DNA of 36,941 nucleotides from Gordonia tangerina (GTDB lineage Bacteria; Actinomycetota; Actinomycetes; Mycobacteriales; Mycobacteriaceae), in the NCBI RefSeq assembly GCF_021556435.1, contig NZ_JAKGCU010000033.1:1-36941 (forward strand), written 5' to 3'. Below are positions 17,321 to 25,075 of the stretch, in pieces; within the stretch, counting starts at the first letter, position 1, and each line of letters opens with the position of its first letter. The translations under genes and the position numbers were made by a program. The notes beneath the pieces are model-generated. The model saw only the letters and a list, made by a program, of their open reading frames with translations, was not told the origin of the DNA and did no database searches.

Positions 17321-18150
17321 TCGTCTCCTTCGTCGTCCCCGTCGTGAATGTCCTCGCCGTGAATGTCCTCGCCGTGAACGTCCCTCTCATCGCCGGTGTA
17401 CGCACTCCGGATGGCCGCATCGGCCTGATCCGGCGATTCGCCGATGTCGTCGCCGAGGTCGCCGGCACCGATGAACTGTTCGAACTGCCGCTGCAGGTCG
17501 GTGATCACCGACGCGGTCATCACCGCCGAGATGACCGGGCTCACCGTGAAGGTGTCCGGGTCGTCGCGGTGCTTGCGCAGGAAGTCCATCTCCTCGAGCT
17601 TGTCGATCGCACGCCCGATCCGCTTGTCGAACAACGCCAGATCGCGATCGATGGTGTTGGTGACGCCGGCGAAGAGCTCGTGGATCTCCTCCCGGGTGAT
17701 CAGTACATGTTCGTCGCGGGATGCCCGCACGTACTTGGCCAGGTGCAACGCGAGGATGGCGTCGTAGGTGTGGATGGTCTCACGTTTGAGGATTTTTCGT
17801 CCCCACCGCGAGTCGTAACCGGCCTGTTCCACGAAGGCCACCTCGACTTCGTCGACGACCCGTAGCCGCAGGTCGAGTTCGGAGAGCCGAACTCGCAGTG
17901 CGTCTTGGTATTCGATCACCCATGCCCACAGCTGGGGCTGACGGTCGCCGCTCACGTAGCGACGGGTCAGCAGGTTCTGCAGCGCCCAGCAGGCCCGGTC
18001 CGGTAGGGCGCTGACGTCGCCTTCGAAACGCGGGGCGCCGGGTGTGTCGTCCGGTCGACTTTTTTCGACGGCGGGCAATTCGTCGAATCCGGTGTAGTCC
18101 TCGGACCGCTGGTCGCCGCGGTCGTCCCGAATGTCGGTGCTGTTACTCAC
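17314..18150 (-). CDS. jetB: Wadjet MksE-like subunit, DUF4194 (JetB)
   Basis: A 278-residue winged-helix subunit analogous to MukE/MksE, which joins the kleisin-like JetA to the JetC ATPase. The core DUF4194 region runs from about 40 to 215 (LLTRRYVSGDRQPQLWAWV, YDSRWGRKILKRETIHTYDA, DFLRKHRDDPDTFTVSPVI). The start is the GTG at 18150 overlapping the jetA stop in GTGA. The N-terminal 40 residues are polar and probably disordered. The last 25 residues are highly acidic and contain a tandem GEDIH repeat encoded by a 15-bp DNA repeat, which is unusual. Confidence 0.88.
   Translation of the reverse strand: MSNSTDIRDDRGDQRSEDYTGFDELPAVEKSRPDDTPGAPRFEGDVSALPDRACWALQNLLTRRYVSGDRQPQLWAWVIEYQDALRVRLSELDLRLRVVDEVEVAFVEQAGYDSRWGRKILKRETIHTYDAILALHLAKYVRASRDEHVLITREEIHELFAGVTNTIDRDLALFDKRIGRAIDKLEEMDFLRKHRDDPDTFTVSPVISAVMTASVITDLQRQFEQFIGAGDLGDDIGESPDQADAAIRSAYTGDERDVHGEDIHGEDIHDGDDEGDEW
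17343..17387. repeat. 15-bp tandem repeat inside jetB 3' end
   Basis: CGTGAATGTCCTCGC occurs exactly twice in tandem (17343-17357, 17358-17372), followed by a diverged third copy. In frame on the minus strand it encodes repeated G-E-D-I/V-H in the acidic tail of JetB. Being a multiple of 3, it can expand or contract without frameshift. Confidence 0.8.
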
Positions 18151-19610
18151 GATGCTGCGTCGACCTCCGCGGTGGGGATGGGTTCGGTGAACGACAATGC
18201 GGGAACCTCGATGGCCTGATCCTCGCCTTCCAATGATCGGAACCGGATGATGGTCGACTCGGGACCCGCTGTGCCGGGCTGACGCAGTGCCCAGGACCAC
18301 AGCACGATCACATGTGCCAGATAGGGTTCGTCGAGCCGGGCGAGGACGTCGGACAGTGTCGCGGGGCCGTCGGCGAGGGCCGCGTTGACGGTCTCGGTCA
18401 GCTCGACGGTGTCGACCTGCCCGGCGAGCGACGCAAACGAACTCAGATCGGCGCCGGCGGTGGCCGGGGTGGCCTGCGCCGGTGGCGTCCGATCGCGGAT
18501 CTCGAAAGCGAGCCGGCCGATCGAGGTGACCGATGGTGTCGCCAACGGCAGCTCGTACGCGATGCGGCGGTCGGCCAGTGATGACTTGAGCAACTCATGC
18601 GCCGATGCGAGCGCGTCGTTGAGTTGTCGGGCGACGCCACGGCTCTGCTCCAGCGTGCCGGCGGCGACGAAGCGACGGATACGGCGGGCGCACCGCTGCC
18701 GGGTCCGGCCGACCTCCCCCATCTGTTGGGTCACCAATTCGAAGAAGTTGTCCATCACCGATCGGAGCCCGGGTTCGATGTCGGGCAGCTGGTCGGTCAC
18801 CGTGGAGATATCGGCGACGAGTCGTTCGCGCTGGGTCGGATCCTGGATCATCTGGGTGAACGCGTGATACGAGGTGCTCTGCGACGACTCGAGCAGGGCC
18901 TCGTAGTCGTCGAACAGCCGGCGTTGCCGATCGCGATAGGCCAGGTCGGAGTCGTGCGGGTCATCGAGGAGCTGGGTCGTGATGCGGTCGAGCATGGCGC
19001 CGTACTGTCCGATGTCGGAGACGATCTGCTCCATCTGGTAGGCGATCGCACGAGCCTCGTCCTCGGCGCTACGCAGATCGGGTCGGCGTCGGCGACCGGC
19101 ATCGAGGTCGGCGAGCTCGGCGTCGAGTTCACTGATCTGGTGTTCGATTTCCTCGCGGATCTGGCCCGGATCGTCGGAGACCTGGCCCGCCACGCGTCGT
19201 AGTCCCGCCGCGATGCCGTTGATGGACCCACCCGTGGCGACACTGTCGGCTCGCCGCAGGCGTCGCATGTAGTCGAGGACCGAACGCGCTTCGGCGGTCA
19301 GGTGGCAGATGTTGTGTCCCGTCGCCGCTGCCGGCTCGGTGACCCGGTGCACCCATCCTTGTTTGGCCCACAGTTTGATCAGCTCGAGACCGTCGGGCTG
19401 ATCACTGACCCCGAGTTCGGCGAGATCGCGTTCGAGGCGCACCGTGAGTTCGGGTTCCGTGCGCCGGGCGCCGAAGTCGAGGTGACGTTCCATCAGCGTC
19501 ACATACAGCGCCGAGTTGGTCGCGGAGAACAGTCGCACCGCCGCCGATCGCTGAATCGAGCGGTTGGCGTCCCACGCCTGCGCCAACGTCGGCTGCTCTG
19601 AGTTGTCCAT
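18147..19610 (-). CDS. jetA: Wadjet MukF/MksF-like subunit, DUF3375 (JetA)
   Basis: A 487-residue kleisin-type subunit. The N-terminus (RSIQRSAAVRLFSATNSALYVTLM) and the mid-region YHAFTQMIQDPTQRERLVADI are typical of DUF3375. The N-terminal part looks like winged helices, followed by long helices (about 150-350). The ATG at 19610 has GAGG 5 nt upstream; the in-frame extension to 19703 is non-homologous. It opens the jetABC operon, 135 nt after the zeta-like kinase gene on the same strand. In known Wadjet systems JetABC extrudes loops on small circular DNA and JetD cuts it. Confidence 0.9.
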   Translation of the reverse strand: MDNSEQPTLAQAWDANRSIQRSAAVRLFSATNSALYVTLMERHLDFGARRTEPELTVRLERDLAELGVSDQPDGLELIKLWAKQGWVHRVTEPAAATGHNICHLTAEARSVLDYMRRLRRADSVATGGSINGIAAGLRRVAGQVSDDPGQIREEIEHQISELDAELADLDAGRRRRPDLRSAEDEARAIAYQMEQIVSDIGQYGAMLDRITTQLLDDPHDSDLAYRDRQRRLFDDYEALLESSQSTSYHAFTQMIQDPTQRERLVADISTVTDQLPDIEPGLRSVMDNFFELVTQQMGEVGRTRQRCARRIRRFVAAGTLEQSRGVARQLNDALASAHELLKSSLADRRIAYELPLATPSVTSIGRLAFEIRDRTPPAQATPATAGADLSSFASLAGQVDTVELTETVNAALADGPATLSDVLARLDEPYLAHVIVLWSWALRQPGTAGPESTIIRFRSLEGEDQAIEVPALSFTEPIPTAEVDAAS

Positions 19611-19745
19611 CGCCGCCTCACCGGGTCGCAGGGAAAGAGGGCCCGAGGTAGTGTGCCACGTCCGCGCTCGGCACTCGCACGGTGCAGGGGGCTGTATGGC
19701 CATCGGCCGAGGTTGTCAGTGTGGTGCCGATGACCATTCGGACCG

Positions 19746-20318
19746 TCACCAGCTGTCTCGCAGGATGGCGGGTGCCCAGTCGGGCCAGTGCGCGTCGCCG
19801 ACCAGCGTGCCGCCGGTGAACTCGGCCACGATGGCCGGCGCAACGCCGCTCGCGTTGTCGTAGACCGTCGCCTCGTCGGTGCACCCGATGGCCTCAACGG
19901 CCAACGGCCACACCCGTCGGTGGCGCGCGCGGATCTTGTCCTCGGGAACCGCGTGGCCACCCCCATCGACCCGATGTCGCACGCGCAGGACCGAGATGGT
20001 CTCCGGCACCAGGAGAACGTGCAGGACGACGACGTATCCCGCCGCGTGGGCGCGGCCGATGAGATCAAGCTTCGCGGGATGGGAGAACACCGTCTCGGCG
20101 ATGAATGACCGCCCGTCGGTGATCAACCGATCGCGAGTGGCCGCCGCGACCTCGGCCGCCTCATACGATCGCGCCGCGGAGTCGCCTGGCCAACGCTGCC
20201 GCGCGATCAGATCGGCATTGACGAAGACACTGCGCGCCAACAGTGGCGCGAGCGTGAGTTCGACGAAGGTCGATTTACCGGCCCCGTTGGGGCCGATGAC
20301 CAGGTCGAGACGTCTCAC
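19746..20318 (-). CDS. Zeta-toxin-like P-loop kinase
   Basis: A 190-residue nucleotide-binding protein of the zeta/COG4185 type. Zeta toxins phosphorylate UDP-N-acetylglucosamine and block wall synthesis. Visible features are Walker A GPNGAGKST (9-17), FVNADLIA with the conserved Asp36, IAETVFSH, and the arginine-rich stretch GGGHAVPEDKIRARHRR corresponding to the phosphate-binding lid. The start GTG (20318) overlaps the upstream antitoxin stop as GTGA, so the two are coupled. Toxicity is inferred from family and arrangement; some relatives have other kinase substrates. Confidence 0.82.
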   Translation of the reverse strand: MRRLDLVIGPNGAGKSTFVELTLAPLLARSVFVNADLIARQRWPGDSAARSYEAAEVAAATRDRLITDGRSFIAETVFSHPAKLDLIGRAHAAGYVVVLHVLLVPETISVLRVRHRVDGGGHAVPEDKIRARHRRVWPLAVEAIGCTDEATVYDNASGVAPAIVAEFTGGTLVGDAHWPDWAPAILRDSW

Positions 20319-20701
20319 TCGTCGGCCACGTGGTGCACACTGCCGTCCGGACGGTATTCGACGATGCGGCCGGCATCGTCGAGGGCCACCGTCGTGACAC
20401 CGCGGGCCACCTGCGTGGCGCGATAGTCTGCGTTCGCGAGATCTTCAGCGACCCGCGCCCGGATCTCGGCGTTGAACACCCGACCCTCATCGACCGTGAG
20501 GTCATCGACCGGTTGCGCCCCGCGTAGTGCTGCGCGCACCCTACTCAGTGCAGCCGACTCGTAGGCGGTCACCGCGCGTCCGACCCGCGCCCAGTGTTCG
20601 AGCTGTTGTCTGCCGGTTCGTTGTTGTCGGCGGCCCTCGCTGATCGCGCTGTCGATCAACTCGGCGTCAAACCGGGTCACCTTGTCGGCGGAGCGAGGCA
20701 T
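20315..20701 (-). CDS. ParD-like antitoxin
   Basis: A 128-residue protein whose first 75 residues (KVTRFDAELIDSAISEGRRQ, then RTGRQQLEHWARVGRAV) match the ParD-like (PF11903-type) antitoxins, with a ribbon-helix-helix start for DNA binding. The C-terminal half carries VFNAEIRARVAEDLANADY and a short beta-rich end that probably binds the toxin. The ATG at 20701 has GGGAG 7 nt upstream; an in-frame start at 20815 would read through the tandem repeats and is not favoured. It precedes and overlaps the zeta-like gene, the usual antitoxin-first order, and probably represses its own promoter. Confidence 0.78.
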   Translation of the reverse strand: MPRSADKVTRFDAELIDSAISEGRRQQRTGRQQLEHWARVGRAVTAYESAALSRVRAALRGAQPVDDLTVDEGRVFNAEIRARVAEDLANADYRATQVARGVTTVALDDAGRIVEYRPDGSVHHVADE

Positions 20702-20744
20702 GTGTGTACTCCCGTGTATCTGCGCTGGGCCGTCGCGGCTTTGA

Positions 20745-20776
20745 CGTTCGTGAGCCGAGCCGTTCGTGAGCCGAGC
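20745..20776. repeat. Perfect 16-bp tandem repeat in the antitoxin leader
   Basis: CGTTCGTGAGCCGAGC is repeated exactly at 20745-20760 and 20761-20776. It lies 44-75 nt upstream of the antitoxin ATG. It may be a binding array for the ribbon-helix-helix antitoxin or a recent duplication. Confidence 0.75.
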
Positions 20777-20807
20777 CGCCCTCGCGCGGTAGCAATATGA
20801 AACAAGT

Positions 20808-20822
20808 GTAGCCAATGGCTAC
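20808..20822. promoter_or_regulatory. Palindromic operator overlapping a candidate -10
   Basis: GTAGCCA-A-TGGCTAC is a perfect inverted repeat. On the minus strand TACACT (20805-20810) fits an actinobacterial -10 and overlaps it, which would place it over the antitoxin-operon promoter. It also lies 73 nt upstream of the plus-strand hydrolase gene. A larger inverted repeat (20785-20793 with 20818-20826) encloses it. Confidence 0.5.
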
Positions 20823-20894
20823 CGCGAGCGTCTCGCGTCGGGAGTACCGCCGCTGCACACGCACACCGCTGCGGTACGCACGGATCTCACTACG

Positions 20895-22019
20895 ATGAGC
20901 GTCATGGTGATGGCAGATCGTCGCGAGGTGCAGACGGCGGCAGGTCCGATCACGGCGCTGACGGTCGTGGGGCTCGCCGAGAGTCTGGTCAACGGTCTGG
21001 CGCGGGTACCGCTGCGACGACCCTGGCAGGGGCCCGGTGGGTTGTTGGACAACCTCGGGCAGTCGGTGACCCGGCAGGTCGTCCGGTCGTTCATGGGCTA
21101 CTCGATGGGTTTGCCGATCGAAGAGTTCCGGTCCATGGAGAAGGTGCTCGACGACATCTGCCGAGTGGTGATGCCGCCGTTCGTCGCGGTGAGCAACGGC
21201 GTCGAGATCACCGCCGACACCATCGGCGGAGTGCCCGGCCTCTGGTGTCGCGCCAAGGCCAGCTCGGACGCCTATGTGGACGACCAGGAGGACAAGCAGA
21301 CGATCGGCGCCACCATCCTGTACCTCCACGGTGGCGGCTATATCGGGACGTCGCCGATCATGTATACCGCGTTCGCCGCTGCGCTCGTAAGACACACCGG
21401 CTTCGAGGTATTCATCGCCGACTATCGGATGGCTCCGGAATTCCCCTTCCCGGCCGGCGTACATGACGCGGCCGACGTCTACCGTGGCCTGCTCGACCGC
21501 GGGGTTGCGCCGGAGCACCTCGTGGTGGCCGGCGATTCCGGCGGTGGCGGCCTGGCCACCTCGCTGATCTCTCACCTGCACGATCACTCGATGCCCATGC
21601 CGGCGGCGGCCGCGCTGTTCTCGCCGGAGGTCGATCTCGATCTGGACCGCCCGTCCATCACCGAGAACGCGCAGCTCGACATCCTGCCGTGGAATGTACC
21701 GGTCACCCCGTATCTGCATGGTGTGCAGCCCAACGACTCCCGCGTCTCGGTCATCTACGCCGATGTCGACGCGGAGTGGTTTCCGCCGACCTTCGTGTGC
21801 TGGGGAGCCGACGAGATGTTCCGCGACGGCATCCGGGAGTTCGTCGACGTCTTGGAGAAGGCGGGCGTGCGAGTTGCCGCGATGGAGGAGTTCGGCATGT
21901 TCCACGTGTTCCCGATCCTGATGCCGTGGGCCGAACCGGCCAAACGAGTGTTCCGCGCACTGCACGAACTCGCCGCTGCACACGTCGCCCCCGACCCCGA
22001 CGCCGAACAAACCCACTGA
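20895..22019 (+). CDS. Alpha/beta hydrolase, hormone-sensitive-lipase family
   Basis: A 374-residue esterase/lipase. HGGGY (145-149) forms the oxyanion hole, GDSGGGG (213-219) the nucleophile elbow (Ser215), and GMFHVFPIL holds the catalytic histidine. The preceding 100 residues are an unusually long N-terminal segment with a lid- or cap-like character. ATGs at 20895, 20904 and 20910 are all possible and none has a clear Shine-Dalgarno, so the start is uncertain and the message may be leaderless. It is divergent from the toxin-antitoxin pair and appears to be a single-gene unit. Substrate unknown. Confidence 0.88.
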   Translation: MSVMVMADRREVQTAAGPITALTVVGLAESLVNGLARVPLRRPWQGPGGLLDNLGQSVTRQVVRSFMGYSMGLPIEEFRSMEKVLDDICRVVMPPFVAVSNGVEITADTIGGVPGLWCRAKASSDAYVDDQEDKQTIGATILYLHGGGYIGTSPIMYTAFAAALVRHTGFEVFIADYRMAPEFPFPAGVHDAADVYRGLLDRGVAPEHLVVAGDSGGGGLATSLISHLHDHSMPMPAAAALFSPEVDLDLDRPSITENAQLDILPWNVPVTPYLHGVQPNDSRVSVIYADVDAEWFPPTFVCWGADEMFRDGIREFVDVLEKAGVRVAAMEEFGMFHVFPILMPWAEPAKRVFRALHELAAAHVAPDPDAEQTH

Positions 22020-22166
22020 GCCGTCCCGTACGTCGGCGATACCCGACAGCGTCGCCGGCCGGGGGTTATCCCGCTGTTACCGAGGTCGCAACCGGGTTGC
22101 GGTGGACTCGAGCTGCGCGCTCGCGTCCCGCGCGCCGATTAGCGTCGGTGCCGAGGAGGTGGCCAC

Positions 22167-23657
22167 GTGGCGCATGCGACATCGACAGACCCGTTGTGGC
22201 TGTTCGGAGATCAACTCGGCCGACACATTTTCTCGGCCGCCGAGCACGACGATCGCGAGGTGGTGTTGATCGAGTCGTCGACGGCCTTTCGCCGTCGTGG
22301 CGGCCACCGACAGAAAGCGCACGTTCTGCTGTCCGGGATGCGACATCTCGCCGACGAGCTCGGTGATCGCGCCCAACTCTGGCAGGCCGAGACCTACCGT
22401 GACGCGCTCGCTGCGCTCGGCCGCCCCGTGGTGGTGCATGAACCGAGTTCGCGAGCCGCAGCGCGATTCGTGCACCGACTCTGGGTCGAGGGACTGGTGT
22501 CGGAGATCCTGCCGAACCCATCTTTTGCGCTGTCCCGCAGTGACTTCCGCCAATGGGCAGGCGATTGCGAACGATTCCGCATGGAAGAGTTCTACCGAGA
22601 CCAGCGTCGGCGGTTCGAGGTGCTGATGGACGGTGACGAACCATTCGGCGGTACATGGAATTTCGATCGCGACAACCGCGAGCCGCCGCCGCGTCGGCGG
22701 ACTCTCGGGATCGACGATCCGTGGTGGCCCACCGAGGATGACATCGACGAACAGGTACGTGCCGACCTCGACACCATGGATGTGGCGTTCACCGGCGACG
22801 ACGGCCCGCGACTGTTCGCAGTCACCCATGACGAGGCGCAGCGAGCGCTGGCCCATTTCGTCGGCCACCGGCTGGCCACGTTCGGCCGATGGGAGGACGC
22901 CATCATGGGCGAGGACTGGGCGATGTCGCATTCGCTGTTGTCGGTGCCGCTGAACCTCTCGTTACTCCATCCGCTCGACGTCGTCGGCGCCGCGGAGGAC
23001 GCCACCCGGGCCGGCGACGTCGAGCTGGCGTCGGCGGAAGGATTCATCCGGCAGATCCTCGGGTGGCGCGAGTTCGTGTGGCACCTCTACTGGCACTTTG
23101 GATCCGACTACCCGTCCAGCAATCATTTGGATGCGCATCGATCGTTGCCGCGCTGGTTCCGTGAACTCGACGACGCCGCGGTCACCGCGCGATGTTTGTC
23201 CGATGCGTTGGCCGGAGTTCGTGAGCGGGGTTGGGTGCACCACATCCCCCGCCTGATGGTGCTGGGTAGCCACGCTTTGCAGCGCGGATACGATCCGGCC
23301 GAGCTCACCGAATGGTTTCGCGCCAACTTCGTCGATGGTTTCGACTGGGTCATGCCGGTGAACGTGATCGGCATGAGTCAGCACGCCGATGGCGGGCTGA
23401 TGGCCACCAAGCCATACACGTCCGGGGGCGCCTACATCTCCCGGATGTCCGATCTCTGCGCCGACTGTGCTTTCGACCCCAGGACGCGAGTCGGCGAGAA
23501 GGCCTGCCCATTCACCGCCGGCTACTGGGCGTTTACCCATCGCCACCGGGAGATGCTGCGGTCCAATCATCGCACCGCACGTGCCGTGGCCTCGATGGGA
23601 CGCCTCGACGATCTCGATGCATTACTCGAGCAGGAGCGACATCGGGATTCGTTCTGA
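22167..23657 (+). CDS. Iron-sulfur bacterial cryptochrome/photolyase, (6-4)-photolyase type
   Basis: Light-driven DNA repair enzyme of the FeS-BCP branch, which carries FAD, a lumazine-type antenna and a [4Fe-4S] cluster. The 496-residue protein opens with the antenna-domain pattern PLWLFGDQL. The four cluster cysteines C343, C431, C434 and C447 have the same spacing (88, 3, 13) that I recall for Agrobacterium PhrB. The active-site HHIPRLM and FDWVMPVNVIGMSQ segments are conserved. GTG 22167 follows GAGGAGG by 7 nt. It repairs (6-4) lesions in PhrB-type enzymes; repair rather than signalling is inferred. Its end is only 4 nt from the convergent MpaB-like gene. Confidence 0.92.
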   Translation: MAHATSTDPLWLFGDQLGRHIFSAAEHDDREVVLIESSTAFRRRGGHRQKAHVLLSGMRHLADELGDRAQLWQAETYRDALAALGRPVVVHEPSSRAAARFVHRLWVEGLVSEILPNPSFALSRSDFRQWAGDCERFRMEEFYRDQRRRFEVLMDGDEPFGGTWNFDRDNREPPPRRRTLGIDDPWWPTEDDIDEQVRADLDTMDVAFTGDDGPRLFAVTHDEAQRALAHFVGHRLATFGRWEDAIMGEDWAMSHSLLSVPLNLSLLHPLDVVGAAEDATRAGDVELASAEGFIRQILGWREFVWHLYWHFGSDYPSSNHLDAHRSLPRWFRELDDAAVTARCLSDALAGVRERGWVHHIPRLMVLGSHALQRGYDPAELTEWFRANFVDGFDWVMPVNVIGMSQHADGGLMATKPYTSGGAYISRMSDLCADCAFDPRTRVGEKACPFTAGYWAFTHRHREMLRSNHRTARAVASMGRLDDLDALLEQERHRDSF

Positions 23658-23661
23658 GTTC

Positions 23662-24519
23662 TCACACCAGCGGTCGCCCGAAGCGGTTGCGCAACCGCAC
23701 ATCCCACAGCAGCGCGCGGAACATCAGTTGCGACAGCCACAACGGCTTGCGTCGTTCGCGCTGCACCTGACGATCGACATAGGAATCGAACCACTGTTGG
23801 TCGGTTGCGGACCAGGAGACCCGGAGTGCCGTCCGGAAAGGTTCGGGCAGGTAGCCGATCGTGCGCCGATACTTCGTCGGCCCGTAGCGCCGCTGGATCC
23901 ACGGGTGCGCATAGCCGAAATGGGCGATGTCGAGCAGAAACTCACGGACCTCGTCGCCGATCTCGATGTCCTCGACCTGCCGATCCCAGTACACCTGGAA
24001 CTGCTCGCGGTCGGCGGGCCACATCTCGGCCGGCATCTGCAGGGTGGTGCCGACGACCATGCCCTGACGGTAGAAGGTGTCGCGCTCGACACCGGTCAAT
24101 GGTCCGTGCACGCGCTCGTAAATGTCTTCCCAACCGTAGTAAAGACAGGCCGCAACCCACAGCTGCAGTTCGGGATTCATGGCGTTGTACTCGACCGGAC
24201 TGTCCCCGTGCGAGCGAACCTGGGCGTGCTGCCGATTGACGGCCTGGCGATAGCGACGTCGATCCTCGGCGGTGCCCATCGCGGCCACCGCGAGGTAGGA
24301 CGCGGTGGTGCGAGCTCGTTTGATCGGATGTCGGTCGAGACGACCGCTCTCGACGGTGCTGTGTGCCACGCCGTATCCGACCGCGGGGTTGGCCAATTGC
24401 ATGATCACGTTGGCGGTGCTCATCGTCTGCCCCATCGACAGCAGCGACCGTGCGAACATGCTGCTGTCCATCTGGTCCATCTCGGCGCGTGACATGCGCT
24501 GTGTACTGGTCATTGCCAT
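23662..24519 (-). CDS. Oxygenase MpaB/rubber-oxygenase-like protein (DUF2236)
   Basis: A 285-residue DUF2236 protein, the family of latex-clearing protein Lcp and fungal MpaB, which are b-type-heme oxygenases. The family pattern is seen in ANPAVGYGVAHSTVESGRLDRHP followed by an R/H-rich helix (RRYRQAVNRQHAQVRS) and YNAMNPELQLWVAACLYYG. There is no signal peptide, so it is probably intracellular and not a secreted Lcp. ATG 24519 is given; the ATG at 24513 has better spacing (7 nt) from AGGG. Substrate unknown. An inverted-repeat operator lies just upstream. Confidence 0.85.
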   Translation of the reverse strand: MAMTSTQRMSRAEMDQMDSSMFARSLLSMGQTMSTANVIMQLANPAVGYGVAHSTVESGRLDRHPIKRARTTASYLAVAAMGTAEDRRRYRQAVNRQHAQVRSHGDSPVEYNAMNPELQLWVAACLYYGWEDIYERVHGPLTGVERDTFYRQGMVVGTTLQMPAEMWPADREQFQVYWDRQVEDIEIGDEVREFLLDIAHFGYAHPWIQRRYGPTKYRRTIGYLPEPFRTALRVSWSATDQQWFDSYVDRQVQRERRKPLWLSQLMFRALLWDVRLRNRFGRPLV

Positions 24520-24534
24520 ACCCTATCTGACTAC

Positions 24535-24548
24535 GTCTGTGTTCAGAC
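24535..24548. promoter_or_regulatory. Inverted-repeat operator candidate upstream of the MpaB-like gene
   Basis: GTCTG-TGTT-CAGAC is a perfect 5-bp inverted repeat, flanked by CTA and TAG, 16 nt upstream of the MpaB-like start. Position and size would suit a TetR-type repressor; no such gene is in the window. Confidence 0.35.
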
Positions 24549-24639
24549 TAGCGCCTGAGCATGCCGGAGTCGAGCCACCCGCGGTGATGAGAACCGCGAT
24601 GGTGGCGAAAACCACCACCTGGCGGCAGATGGGCGGCGG

Positions 24640-24645
24640 TACACT
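24640..24645 (+). promoter_or_regulatory. Candidate -10 for the guanidine riboswitch transcript
   Basis: TACACT matches the actinobacterial -10 pattern TANNNT and sits 21 nt before the first riboswitch base, so transcription would begin shortly before the aptamer. No good -35 is visible. Confidence 0.4.
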
Positions 24646-24666
24646 CGGGTATGTCGATGATGACAA

Positions 24667-24709
24667 CCGGACGAGGTGCGCCGTACCCGGACAGCGACAA
24701 GACGGCGCC
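24667..24709 (+). promoter_or_regulatory. Guanidine-III riboswitch (ykkC-III)
   Basis: The segment begins CCGGACGAGGTGCGCCGTAC and ends AAGACGGCGCC, nearly identical to the known guanidine-III aptamer. The pseudoknot is complete: CCGG (24667-24670) pairs with CCGG (24687-24690), and GCGCCGT (24678-24684) pairs with ACGGCGC (24702-24708). The Shine-Dalgarno GGAGG (24711-24715) follows directly, so guanidinium binding probably controls ribosome access to sugE. The match is to a sequence I know; it was not run against Rfam. Confidence 0.95.
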
Positions 24710-24726
24710 TGGAGGTCCGGAAGTCG

Positions 24727-25041
24727 ATGTCATGGCTGATATTGGTGTTGTCTGGTGTGCTGGAGGCCGTCTGGGCCACCGCACTCGGTCGGTCGGAAGG
24801 ATTCAGCAAACCGACACCCACGATCATTTTCTTTATGGCACTGGTCGTTTCGATGGCGGGTCTGGCGTATGCGATGCGCGATCTGCCCACCGGCACCGCA
24901 TATGCGGTGTGGGTGGGTATCGGTGCCTCGCTGACCGTCGTCATCGCGATGGTCACCGGCGCCGAGGCGGCTTCATGGCTCAAAGTGGGCCTCATCCTGA
25001 CGATCGTCGCATCGGTGGTCGGGTTGAAGTTGGCACACTGA
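24727..25041 (+). CDS. sugE: SugE/Gdx-type SMR guanidinium exporter
   Basis: A 104-residue small-multidrug-resistance protein with four hydrophobic helices that exports guanidinium against protons as an antiparallel dimer. The essential Glu13 lies in SGVLEAVWATALG, and GTAYAVWVGIGA marks helix 3. The ATG at 24727 starts the family's usual MSW; the longer in-frame start at 24676 would translate through the riboswitch. The guanidine-III aptamer directly upstream supports the Gdx (guanidinium) subtype rather than a broad drug exporter. It is probably transcribed with the SRPBCC gene 34 nt downstream, though function does not link them. Confidence 0.95.
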   Translation: MSWLILVLSGVLEAVWATALGRSEGFSKPTPTIIFFMALVVSMAGLAYAMRDLPTGTAYAVWVGIGASLTVVIAMVTGAEAASWLKVGLILTIVASVVGLKLAH

Positions 25042-25075
25042 TGAATCGGGCTGGACCGCGAAAGGACGTGCATTC

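Noticed and set aside
13958..20701. Prophage or integrative island around jetABC
   Set aside because: No integrase, tRNA, attachment repeat or phage gene is seen near it, and base composition looks the same as neighbours by eye.
20667..22016. A 449-codon minus-strand frame across the HSL-type hydrolase
   Set aside because: The plus strand encodes HGGGY and GDSGGG in order; the minus frame has no domain.
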